From positions 62,001 through 126,000 of the forward strand of contig DAOTJE010000011.1 in NCBI GenBank assembly GCA_035448545.1: DNA of 64,000 nucleotides, read 5' to 3'. Positions 36,462 to 47,589 of the stretch are shown piece after piece. The notes under the pieces were generated by a model, which made no database searches, was not told the DNA's origin, and saw nothing but the letters and a program-made list of their open reading frames with translations. The translations under genes were made by a program, and so were the position numbers. Position 1 is the first letter of the stretch. Every line of letters begins with the position of its first letter. The stretch is from Anaerobaca sp035448545. Lineage in GTDB: Bacteria > Planctomycetota > Phycisphaerae > Sedimentisphaerales > Anaerobacaceae.

Positions 36462-36651
36462 CGCGATTCTGTTGCCCCGGCAAGGTCTCCTGTCAAGGGG
36501 AAACCGCATTCGACCTCATGATAGCACGATCACCCGAGAGCCAGCAATAGGATGCGATGGAGGATGAGTGCCCCCCTGCGAAGCTGTCCTTTTCAACGCG
36601 CCGGCGTTTTTACGGATTCCAGCCGGGCCCGGGACGCCAATAAGGCGTCAG

Positions 36652-36899
36652 CCTATTTCAGCCAACTTGGTTTGGCTTCCGACATGACTCCGTCGTCCTG
36701 CGTGAATTGAACCAGGCTATTCGCCTCGGTTTGAATGCAGCTTGTGACTATGGACGAACGGCACACTGACTCCTGGCGGCAATTCGTTGATGGATATCTC
36801 CGAGCCGGTCAGCGCCAGCTCGCCCTTGAGCGTCACTCGTCCAAGCGTCTGGATGTCCCCGATCGACGATACTTTGTAGTTCTTTCCCATCTTCTTCAT
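36652..36899 (-). pseudogene. cupin-domain gene broken by internal deletion and frameshift
   Basis: A strong AGGAGG and ATG at 36899 begin a normal cupin N-terminus that reaches the metal-binding HSHK but then ends after 60 codons in LHSNRGE. In the +1 frame just past the break, the sequence reads CIQTEANSLVQFTQDDGVM and stops at 36652. That phrase looks like the C-terminus of the same cupin family. The central part of the barrel is missing, so the product cannot fold as a cupin. It carries a palindrome upstream like that of the neighbouring MarR gene. Confidence 0.65.
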
Positions 36900-36982
36900 G
36901 TTTGCCTCCTGTTTGACTTGCGGCTACAACCTCTTCGTACTTCGACGGGCCTGGCATGGCTTCATTTTTTTGCCGCGATGTG

Positions 36983-36996
36983 GTTCGCATACGAAC
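36983..36996 (-). promoter_or_regulatory. candidate MarR operator upstream of the cupin remnant
   Basis: GTTCG and CGAAC surround CATA in a perfect palindrome, about 85 nt before the cupin start. The core GTTCG-N4-CGAAC is identical to that in the MarR promoter at 37492-37513. Confidence 0.6.
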
Positions 36997-37017
36997 TATG
37001 TGTACACAACAGAAGGG

Positions 37018-37452
37018 TCATTGCCTCAAGTTGGCCTCGATCCTGTCCAGTTGCCGCACCAGGCGCTCGCGATCCTTCGGCCGCATGTCGCCGTAGAGCT
37101 TGCTCCGCAAGATCTGGGAAATCTCCTCAAAGTCCTTCCGGAGCCCGCGTCCTTTGGCGGTCAGTTCCACGTACGTGACGCGAGCATCCGTTTCGCTGGC
37201 GGACTTGCGCACATACCCATGTCGTTCGAGGGTACGGATCGTCACGGTCACGGTGGACTTGACCCGGCGCACGTGTTCCACCACCGCTTTGATGGCGACC
37301 GGTCGCTTCTGCTGCAAAAGAAAGGCCAGCACGGGTCCGTGCGCGGGGACAATCCCTTTGATGTTCCGGCTCTTCAGCTCGTCTTCAACCACGGCGTTGG
37401 CCTTCTCTCGGATCCTGCCTATCTGCCCTGCGATACCGTTGACATCAACCAT
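37018..37452 (-). CDS. MarR-family transcriptional regulator
   Basis: 144 aa. Helices and wing of MarR are present: AIKAVVEHVRRVKSTVTVTIRTLERHGYVRKSASETDARVTYV contains the recognition helix and wing, followed by LTAKGRGL. It should bind DNA as a dimer. A 22-bp palindrome fills the spacer of its own promoter and a related site precedes the cupin remnant next door, so it probably represses both. The start at 37452 (MVDVNGIAG) fits family length; upstream codons run through the operator. Confidence 0.85.
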   Translation of the reverse strand: MVDVNGIAGQIGRIREKANAVVEDELKSRNIKGIVPAHGPVLAFLLQQKRPVAIKAVVEHVRRVKSTVTVTIRTLERHGYVRKSASETDARVTYVELTAKGRGLRKDFEEISQILRSKLYGDMRPKDRERLVRQLDRIEANLRQ

Positions 37453-37489
37453 AGCGGTCCTGTTCCTTGCCTGGATACCACATGATGGA

Positions 37490-37518
37490 ATAATAGTTCG
37501 CACACGAACTATTGTCAA
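37490..37518 (-). promoter_or_regulatory. MarR promoter with operator in the spacer
   Basis: On the minus strand, TTGACA (37518-37513), a 17-nt spacer and TATTAT (37495-37490). A perfect palindrome with arms AATAGTTCG and CGAACTATT around CACA (37492-37513) covers the spacer and both box edges. Binding here would block RNA polymerase directly. Confidence 0.7.
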
Positions 37519-37737
37519 ACAGAAATCTGCCGCGGTAGCGAAAAACATGACGCGGCGACCAAGGCTGGTTCGTTGCCCGCCGCAGGCCCGGATGTCGGCG
37601 ACCGAGTCGTCCCGGCAGATCGAGTGGCGCCGGACCGTCGTCTTGACCGGGCCGGCTTGCTGTGCCTACAATCCCATCGTCGTCCCGTAGTTAATCCATA
37701 GCCTGTCAGCAGGCTCTGTGTACAGGAGAGACAGATC

Positions 37738-38874
37738 ATGGCCGTCAGACGCTCATTCGCCCGTTTGCTCCCGATCGCAGTTGTCCTTCTATCCGGCCTG
37801 CCGGCATGGGCCGACCAGCCGGCGATCACAAACCTCTCCGAGACCCCGTTCGGCACGACGCCGGATGGACGGGACGTGATGCTCTATACCCTCACCAACG
37901 CGCACGGATTGCAGGCGAAGGTCATCACCTACGGGGCCATTCTCGTTTCGCTGGACGTACCCGACCGCCATGGCCACTTCGCTGACGTGGTCCTCGGCTT
38001 CGATGATCTTGACTCCTACGTTAAGAGGAACCCGCTCTTCGGCGCCGTCGTCGGACGCTATGCCAACCGGATTGCCGGCGCACGATTCACGCTGGACGGC
38101 ATTGAGCACCGCATTACCGCCAACGCGGGCAAGAACCACATCCACGGCGGAGGCGACAAGCGCTTCGACCGGGTCGTCTGGAACGGCTCAAGCTACCGTG
38201 ACGGCACGGAGATCGGCGTCCGCTTGACCCACTTCAGCCCTGACGGCGAAGAGGGTTTTCCGGGCAACCTCCGATGCACCGTTACCTACACCCTGACCGA
38301 TGAGAACGAACTGAAGATCACGTATAGCGCCACCACGGACAAACCCACGGTCGTGAATTTCACGAATCACAGCTACTTCAACCTGGCCGGTGCGGGAAGC
38401 GGAGACATCCTAGGCCACGAACTGATGATCGCCGCGCCGTGGTACACTCCGGCCGGCGAGGGCCTGATCCCGACGGGCGAGATTCGCAGCGTTCAGGGCA
38501 CCCCTCTGGACTTCACTGAACCGCACCGGATCGGGGAGCGAATCAACGAGCTGACCGAGACACGGGGATATGACCACAACTATGTGCTCAAGGGATCGTA
38601 CGGATCATCCGTCCTGGCGGCCCGCGTCCGCGAGCCTCTCAGCGGCCGGGTCATGGAGGTTTACACCACCGAGCCGGGAGTGCAGCTCTACACCGCCAAC
38701 GGAATGAACAACGTCAGGGGCAAGCAGGGCAACGTCTATGGCTCGCACCACAGCTTCTGCCTGGAAACGCAGCATTTTCCCGATTCACCCAACAACCCGC
38801 ACTTCCCCTCGACGGTGCTTCGACCGGGACAGGAGTACCGATCCACGACGGTCTTTCGGTTCACCGTCGAGTAA
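37738..38874 (+). CDS. galM: exported aldose 1-epimerase (galactose mutarotase)
   Basis: 378 aa with a signal peptide (RLLPIAVVLLSGLPAWADQ). GalM landmarks: YGAILVSLDVPDR, VGRYANRIAGARF, KNHIHGGG, His211 in NFTNHSYFNLAG (general acid) and Glu343 in CLETQHFPDSPN (general base). It interconverts alpha and beta anomers of galactose or other aldoses. The exported location suggests it handles sugars released outside the cytoplasm, such as the product of the GH2 enzyme, though that gene is 20 kb away. GGAGAG precedes the start. Confidence 0.92.
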   Translation: MAVRRSFARLLPIAVVLLSGLPAWADQPAITNLSETPFGTTPDGRDVMLYTLTNAHGLQAKVITYGAILVSLDVPDRHGHFADVVLGFDDLDSYVKRNPLFGAVVGRYANRIAGARFTLDGIEHRITANAGKNHIHGGGDKRFDRVVWNGSSYRDGTEIGVRLTHFSPDGEEGFPGNLRCTVTYTLTDENELKITYSATTDKPTVVNFTNHSYFNLAGAGSGDILGHELMIAAPWYTPAGEGLIPTGEIRSVQGTPLDFTEPHRIGERINELTETRGYDHNYVLKGSYGSSVLAARVREPLSGRVMEVYTTEPGVQLYTANGMNNVRGKQGNVYGSHHSFCLETQHFPDSPNNPHFPSTVLRPGQEYRSTTVFRFTVE

Positions 38875-39017
38875 CAGGCGGTCGCACACCGGACCGGCTG
38901 CGGGCCGGGGTGTCCATCGACACGGGCACACTGGCATTCTATCATATCTGCAAATGCGTTGTTTATAGGACTCCCGCTGCGACGGCAAGAAACCGCCTCG
39001 ACTGTCCAGGAATCCAT

Positions 39018-39047
39018 TTGACGCACGGGCCTCTGCCGATTTCAAAT
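39018..39047 (+). promoter_or_regulatory. candidate promoter of the TetR-RND efflux operon
   Basis: TTGACG (39018-39023), an 18-nt spacer and TCAAAT (39042-39047, 4/6 match). It overlaps the palindrome at 39040-39059. Confidence 0.4.
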
Positions 39048-39059
39048 GTGCTTTTGAAA
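39040..39059 (+). promoter_or_regulatory. candidate TetR operator
   Basis: TTTCAAA and TTTGAAA flank a 6-nt spacer (TGTGCT), forming a perfect inverted repeat that overlaps the -10 box, 10 nt before the TetR start. Autorepression of the efflux operon is the natural reading. Confidence 0.5.
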
Positions 39060-39069
39060 CAGGCGTACA

Positions 39070-39885
39070 ATGATTCGCACTGGTGACCGCACCCGAAAAG
39101 ACCCGAGGGCAAACGTGGCCAGACGGAAAGACGGAGTAGAAACGCGTGACCGGATTCTCGCCGTGGCACGGGAGGTCTTCGCGGAGAAGGGCTATCACGA
39201 GGCCACCGTCGAGGACATCTGCTCGCGGGCCGCAAGCAACATTGCCGCGATCAGCTACCATTTCGGCTCGAAAGAAGAACTCTACGCCCAAGTCTGGCGC
39301 CGCGCCTTCGATGAGGCCAATGAGGCCTACCCTCCGGAAGGCGGGCTCGGCCCGGATGCACCGGCCGAGGACCGTCTTCGCGGGACCATTCGTTCGCTGG
39401 TCGGCAAGGTGGCCGACCGCGGGCGAATCGGCCACGCTGGCAAGCTGCTCCTGCGCGAGATGATGAATCCGACCGAAGTGATCGCGCATGTCAAGAGCGA
39501 TGCGTTGCGGCCCATGCAGGAGCGGATGCGTCAGCTCATGAAGGAGATGCTCGGTCCCGGAGCCAGCGAGGAACAGATACACCTGTGCGGCATGAGCGTC
39601 GTCCACCAGTGCATTGCGATCGGAATCCGTCTGTTCGGCGGCAAGGTTCCGCCTCACGTGAGGTTTGATGCGCCGACCGATCAACTGGTCGGAACACTGA
39701 CCGATCACATTGCCCGCTTCTCGCTGGCAGGAATCCGGATGATACGCGAAGATATCGAGTCCCGGGGGCGATGGACAGTCGCCGGCCCCGAAATCACAAC
39801 GCCAATGGAACGCCTGGGTCGATCCCCTGCCGGTGCGCATCGGAACCGGGCCACATCAACCCATGCGTCTTGCGACCGAGCATAG
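39070..39885 (+). CDS. TetR-family regulator, CecR-like
   Basis: 271 aa. The N-terminal helix-turn-helix is at about 24-70 (TRDRILAVAREVFAEKGYHE, then SYHFGSKEELYAQVW). The ligand domain (LLLREMMNPTEVIAHV, HLCGMSVVHQCIAIG) resembles the DUF1956 domain of CecR, which controls efflux pumps in E. coli. It precedes a membrane-fusion protein, RND pump and outer-membrane channel by 10 nt or less, so it is almost certainly their local repressor. An N-terminal extension of about 20 residues (MIRTGDRTRKDPRANVARRK) may mean the true start is internal. Confidence 0.88.
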   Translation: MIRTGDRTRKDPRANVARRKDGVETRDRILAVAREVFAEKGYHEATVEDICSRAASNIAAISYHFGSKEELYAQVWRRAFDEANEAYPPEGGLGPDAPAEDRLRGTIRSLVGKVADRGRIGHAGKLLLREMMNPTEVIAHVKSDALRPMQERMRQLMKEMLGPGASEEQIHLCGMSVVHQCIAIGIRLFGGKVPPHVRFDAPTDQLVGTLTDHIARFSLAGIRMIREDIESRGRWTVAGPEITTPMERLGRSPAGAHRNRATSTHASCDRA

Positions 39886-39895
39886 GAACACGAGC

Positions 39896-41178
39896 ATGAA
39901 GAAAGTGATACTCATCGCCATCGTCGTCATCGGGATTGCCGCAGCCGGTTGGGAAACGCGTAGACGCATTGCGGCCTCGGCGGCAAAAACGCCGCCCAAT
40001 CGTTCCGTCGCCGTCGCGGTGGAGGTCCAGCCGCTGCGCAAGGACCTGATCCGGGACATCGGCGTCTTCACCGGCTCGCTGGTGCCGAAGTCGCAGTTCG
40101 TCGTCGCGTCGAAGGCCACCGGCTGGCTGCGGAAACTCCTTGTGGATATCGGCGACCGCGTCACGCGCAACGAGGTGATCGCCGTTCTGGACGACGAGCA
40201 GTTCACACGACAGGTCGAGCAGGCGCGGGCAGAGCTTCAGGTGGCCAAGGCCAACGCGGAGAACGGGGCCAGCGCGCTGGATCTGGCCAAGCGGGAATAC
40301 GAGCGGATTACCGCCCTGCGGGAAAAGCAGATCGCTTCGGCCGCAGAGATGGATGCCGCCGCCGCCCAATACAACGCGAGCCAGACGCAACTGAAGGTCG
40401 CTCTGGCCCAGGTTGCCCAGAAGGAAGCGGCGTTGGAGGCTGCCAACCTGCAACTATCGTACACCCAGGTTCGCGCCTTCTGGGAAGCGGGCGACCCCAA
40501 CCGCGTGGTCGGGGAACGCTTTGTGGACGAGGGCGCCTTGGTCCAGATAAACCAGCCGATCGTCTCGGTTCTCGAGAACAACCCGTTGGTGGCGGTCGTC
40601 TTCGTGATCGAGAGGGACTATCCGAAGATCCGGATCGGACAACCGGCGATCCTCACGACCGATGCCTATCCCGGTCGGACGTTTGCCGGCAGCGTCCAGC
40701 GCATCGCTCCGTTGATCCGAGAGACCAGCCGCCAGGCCCGCGTCGAGATCGAGGTCCCCAATCCCGACCATCTGCTCAAGCCCGGGATGTTCATCCGGGC
40801 GCAGGTCGAGCTCGCCACGCATCCGGACGCCACGCTCGCGCCGTTCAGCGCCATCGTCAGGAGGTCGGGGCAAGAGGGCGTCTTCCTCCTGGAAGAAGCC
40901 ACACCCGCGGCACCGAGCCCTCAGGCGGCGAAGGGAGCGTCTCAAGGCCCGGCTTGGCAGGTGCGCTTCGTACCCGTCACAACAGGAATCGTCAATGGAG
41001 AGGTTGTCGAGATTGTGGAACCCGAGATTTCCGGTTCCGTGGTCACGCTGGGCAATCATCTGCTCGAGGACGGCTCACGCGTCACGCTGCCACCGCAGAA
41101 GACCGCAGGCGCTGATCGGGAACCTTCCCTTCCACGTCCCACCGATGGGTCGGGGGCTGCACCGCGAGGAGGCGCGCG

Positions 41179-41182
<4 letters not shown>
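39896..41182 (+). CDS. RND efflux periplasmic adaptor (membrane-fusion protein)
   Basis: 428 aa with one N-terminal helix (VILIAIVVIGIAAAGW). A lipoyl half-motif (GWLRKLLVDIGDRVTRNEVIAVLDD) leads into a coiled-coil hairpin (about 100-185) and beta-barrel domain (QPAILTTDAYPGRTFAGSV). It connects the inner-membrane pump to the outer-membrane channel. AGGAAC precedes the start. The stop overlaps the RND start (ATGA). Confidence 0.9.
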
Positions 41183-44277
<3,095 letters not shown>

Positions 44278-44324
44278 TCATTCGCCCATACCAGGAGAAA
44301 CCGGGTTCAAATGTGTAACCTGTG

Positions 44325-45992
44325 ATGGCGACTATGGTTGAGAAGCACATGGGAAGAGAAGCTCGAAATCCAAAGTCCGAAATCCAAAACAAATCCAAAA
44401 CCCGAAATTCCAGTGACCGAAACGCTGGCGCCCACCGGATGAGCCGTTTTGAGATTTGGATTTCGGTCATTGGCGCTTGTTTCGGATTTCGAGTTTCGAA
44501 ATTCGGATTTACAGGTCTGATCCTTGCTGTTTCGCTTGCCGTTCTCTCGTCTGCTGCTGAACCTGCACCGTTGAGGATCGACGTCCAGCGGGCGATCCTG
44601 CTGGCCATGGAGAACAACAAGTCGCTGATCGTCCAGCGGATGACGCCGGAAATCAGTCGGACGTTCGAGGACGAGCAGCACGCGGTCTTCGACCCCGTCC
44701 TGAGCGGTCAGGGGTCCCAGAGACGGACCGTCGCCGATCGGCTCTCGCGCGCGGGTTCAGGCGTCGAGAGCCAGATTGCCGACACTGCCACCGGCCTGAT
44801 CGCCGTGGACAAGCTGTTTTCGACGGGAACCACCATCGCCCTGGATGCCTCGACCAGCTACACCGATTCGTCGCTCTACAGCGATACATTCGTCTCCAAC
44901 CGCTTGGGCGCCTCGGTCACCCAGGCCCTGTTGCGAGGAAGGGACGTTCGCGTGAACCTCGCGGCCGTCCATCAGGCCCAGATCGACACCCAGATCTCCG
45001 AGTACGAACTGCGTGGATTCATGGAGGTGCTGGTCGAACAGGTGGAGACCAGCTTCTACGACTACGCCCTGGCGCAGCGTCAGATCGGAATCTACACGGA
45101 TTCGCTGCGTCTGGCCGAGCAACAGATGGCCGAGGCCCAGGAACGGATCCGCATCGGGACGCTGGCGGAGACGGAACTGGCCGCCGCCCAGGCGGAAGTA
45201 GCGCTGCGGCGAGAGAACCTGATCACGGCACGCAGCAACTTGGCGAGGGAGCGTCTGAAACTGCTTCGGCTGTTGAATCCCTCGGACCCGATCGATTGGG
45301 ACCTGGAGATCCAACTGGAGTACCGGACGGTCCTGCCGGACACGCCGCTCGATCCCGTCGAACAGCACGTCGCGGTAGCCCTGCAGATGCGTCCCGATCT
45401 GAATCAGGCCCGCCTGCTGATCCGGCGGGGCGAGCTGGAGACCGTCCGGACGCGCAACGGTTTGCTCCCGAAGCTGGACGCCTTTGTCAGTTACGGCAAG
45501 TCGGGATACGCCAGGACATTCTCCGACGCCGTCAACGAGCTGGACGGCGACAGTTATGACGTGGAGGCCGGACTGGTGTTTGAGCTTCCGGCGGGCAACC
45601 GCGCCGCCAAGGCCCGCCATACCCGCGCCGTCGTCTCCAGGCAGCAGTCGATCAAGGCCCTGGAGAACCTGATCCAGCTCGCCCAGGTCGATGTCCGTTC
45701 GGCTTATGTTGTCGTGACCAGCACGCGAGAGCAAATCACCGCCACCGCCGCAACCCGCGAATTCCAGGAAGAGGCGCTCCGCGTCGAAACGGAGAAGTTC
45801 CGCGTCGGCAAGTCGACATCGTTGCTCGTGGCCCAGGTCCAGCGGGACCTCGTCGCCAGCCAGATCGCCGAGATTCGCGCCATCGCCAACTACTTCAAGG
45901 CTCTGGTGGCTCTCTACCGGCTGGAGGGTTCGCTTCTGCAGCGACGAGGCTTGAGCGCGCCGGGCAGCGAACCCGTGACCCTGGCGGACTGA
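44325..45992 (+). CDS. TolC-like outer-membrane efflux protein
   Basis: About 555 aa from ATG 44325, or 517 aa from ATG 44439. The signal peptide hydrophobic core (TGLILAVSLAVLSSAAEP) lies 60 residues into the longer form, which favours 44439, but neither start has a ribosome-binding site. The mature part has the two OEP repeats: LLAMENNKSLIVQRMTPEI, a coiled-coil from about 240 to 300, and later EEALRVETEKFRVGKSTSLLVAQVQRD. It completes the tripartite efflux system with the two preceding genes. The first 65 codons are largely dispersed repeat sequence, so the N-terminus has been rebuilt from non-coding DNA. Confidence 0.82.
   Translation: MATMVEKHMGREARNPKSEIQNKSKTRNSSDRNAGAHRMSRFEIWISVIGACFGFRVSKFGFTGLILAVSLAVLSSAAEPAPLRIDVQRAILLAMENNKSLIVQRMTPEISRTFEDEQHAVFDPVLSGQGSQRRTVADRLSRAGSGVESQIADTATGLIAVDKLFSTGTTIALDASTSYTDSSLYSDTFVSNRLGASVTQALLRGRDVRVNLAAVHQAQIDTQISEYELRGFMEVLVEQVETSFYDYALAQRQIGIYTDSLRLAEQQMAEAQERIRIGTLAETELAAAQAEVALRRENLITARSNLARERLKLLRLLNPSDPIDWDLEIQLEYRTVLPDTPLDPVEQHVAVALQMRPDLNQARLLIRRGELETVRTRNGLLPKLDAFVSYGKSGYARTFSDAVNELDGDSYDVEAGLVFELPAGNRAAKARHTRAVVSRQQSIKALENLIQLAQVDVRSAYVVVTSTREQITATAATREFQEEALRVETEKFRVGKSTSLLVAQVQRDLVASQIAEIRAIANYFKALVALYRLEGSLLQRRGLSAPGSEPVTLAD
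44357..44512. repeat. inverted AAATCC/GGATTT repeat overlapping the TolC-like 5' end
   Basis: The left arm (about 44357-44410) is built of CGAAATCC/CAAAATCC-like units and the right arm (about 44454-44512) of GGATTTCG-like units, forming an imperfect long hairpin. It is read in frame as RNPKSEIQNKSKTRN. Confidence 0.6.
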
Positions 45993-46027
45993 CGGGCGGG
46001 CATCCTCGAGAAAGGCAAGAATCAAAA

Positions 46028-46101
46028 GGCAAACATCAAAATGGCGGAATCCGCCTTCGGCGGATGACTTCCTCATTTTTGCATTCTGATGTTTGATCTT
46101 T
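46028..46101. repeat. 74-bp dispersed repeat, copy 2
   Basis: Runs from GGCAAACATCAAAATGGCGG to TGATGTTTGATCTTT. It nearly matches copy 1 at 28366-28439 and marks the point where the Bcr/CflA gene is broken. Confidence 0.75.
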
Positions 46102-46299
46102 ACTCTGCCGTCGCTGCCCGGCCAGCGACAGGCCCACCTGGCTGTCGGGCACGGTCCACTGCGACGCAATCGTGGGCATCGCCGCCAGGTACATGTCCGT
46201 CGCCATCGCCGGGACTGCTGCGATCATCGCCAGGAATACGATGTACAAGGCCTCTTTCTTCGAGGAGGCCGCTGATGATTTCCACATAGTGAACGCCAT
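46036..46299 (-). pseudogene. Bcr/CflA-family multidrug transporter, N-terminal remnant
   Basis: 87 codons. The first 60 read as the start of a Bcr/CflA MFS drug transporter: helix 1 (LYIVFLAMIAAVPAMATDMY) then LAAMPTIASQW and SQVGLSL. Coding similarity ends abruptly and the rest (QRRQSKDQTSECKNEE) is translated from the 74-bp dispersed repeat. The other eleven helices are absent. A deletion or repeat-associated rearrangement has removed them. Confidence 0.7.
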
Positions 46300-46481
46300 T
46301 GATGGGATTCGAAAACCTACAGAGAAGGATTGCGGAATATAGTCAAGGGATGCGATAGCGTCAACTTCGCTGTCGGACGAAAGAGTCTGGCACCCTGCCC
46401 AAACGCAGGGTATAAAGGCCCTGCCATCCTCTGCATGCGGGCGGGCCGTATTGCGAGAGGATTCGATCGGGAGACAACAAA

Positions 46482-47210
46482 GTGAGACTGCACTGGCTTG
46501 GACACGTGCCTTTCGAGGATGCCGCCAACATCGGCCTCTGGGCCGAGCGGCATGGCCATACCGTCACGCATACGCTGCTCTACACCGGCGCCCCCCTGCC
46601 CGAGGTCGAAGAGATCGACGCGCTGGCCATCATGGGCGGACCGATGAACGTCTACCAGCACCGGGATTATCCCTGGCTGCTGGCGGAGAAGCGGTTCATT
46701 GAGAGGGCCATTTCCGCGAGGATACCGACAATCGGGGTCTGCCTCGGGGGCCAGCTTGTTGCGGATGTCCTCGGCGCCAAGGTCGTTCAGAACCCGTACA
46801 TCGAGATCGGCTGGTTCGAGGTCGAGACGGTGACGGAATGGCGGGCAGGTGTGGAGGATCATTCCCCCCTGCCGCGTGACTGGCCCACGCATTTCACGGC
46901 CTTTCACTGGCACGGCGACACCTTTGAAATCCCCTCGGGCGCCGTCCGTATCGCCCGCAGCCGGGCGTGCCGGAACCAGGCCTTCGAGTACGCCGGACAC
47001 GTCCTTGGGCTCCAGTTCCACTTGGAATACTCCGCCCAAAGCATCGAGAAGATGCTCGCCCATTGCGGCCACGAGCTGGTCCAAGCCCCTTTCGTGCAGG
47101 ACCGCGAGCGGATCACCCAAGGCCTCGGCAACCTGGCAAACACCCACGAGCTGCTCGATTCCATCCTGGATTCGCTGTTCGGTTGCATCGATAGTGCCGG
47201 AACCTCGTAG
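46482..47210 (+). CDS. class I glutamine amidotransferase-like protein
   Basis: 242 aa from a GTG with GGGAG 8 nt upstream. The catalytic triad is Cys87 (GVCLGGQ), His180 and Glu182 (QFHLEYS). MGGPMNVYQH is the typical oxyanion region. Stand-alone proteins of this type (GMP synthase-like) may act as glutaminases, gamma-glutamyl hydrolases or detoxifying enzymes; no synthetase partner lies nearby, so the substrate is open. Confidence 0.88.
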   Translation: MRLHWLGHVPFEDAANIGLWAERHGHTVTHTLLYTGAPLPEVEEIDALAIMGGPMNVYQHRDYPWLLAEKRFIERAISARIPTIGVCLGGQLVADVLGAKVVQNPYIEIGWFEVETVTEWRAGVEDHSPLPRDWPTHFTAFHWHGDTFEIPSGAVRIARSRACRNQAFEYAGHVLGLQFHLEYSAQSIEKMLAHCGHELVQAPFVQDRERITQGLGNLANTHELLDSILDSLFGCIDSAGTS

Positions 47211-47589
47211 GCATGCCCGCAGACAAGAAATCCCCTTGGACCACGCTCACATAAAAACTTGTCATTACTGGTTTTACGGATAAGTCAAGGGGACGCGAGG
47301 GAAACGAAATTGTCGTGCCTGCACTGCACCGCCGTCCAATACGTCACGTCCTCCAAAAGCCGGGCGGTCGGCTTGTGAGAATCGCTCAAGATGGCTTCGG
47401 CAACCGACAAAAGCCAAACGCAAAGGCAAAAGCAGTGCAGATTTGGAGTCGATTTGGTAAAATAGCTTGTTGGGAGATTTTGGTAATTTAGATGGTTGTG
47501 ACAAATGGACTTTCGTGGCATGGCATCGCCTGCGGAGGCGGCTGAAGGGTTCTGATCGGCATCAGGACCGTCATCGGAGAAAGGACCAG
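47211..47589. other. intergenic region upstream of the lamin-tail/CotH gene
   Basis: 379 nt with no supported gene. CCCCTTG near 47232 and CAAGGGG near 47286 could pair as a long stem. An AT-rich patch at 47440-47500 (with TAAAAT at 47458) may hold a promoter, but no -35 is convincing. Confidence 0.5.

Noticed and set aside
36717..36899. 60-residue protein as a genuine small gene
   Set aside because: It is the N-terminus of a cupin and the matching C-terminus lies just downstream in another frame, so a broken gene explains it better.
44350..44520. CRISPR-like array suggested by repeated AAATCC units
   Set aside because: Units are short, degenerate and arranged as an inverted repeat without regular spacers; no cas genes.
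47211..47589. Small open frames upstream of the lamin-tail gene
   Set aside because: No ribosome-binding site, no family resemblance and unlike codon use; treated as intergenic.
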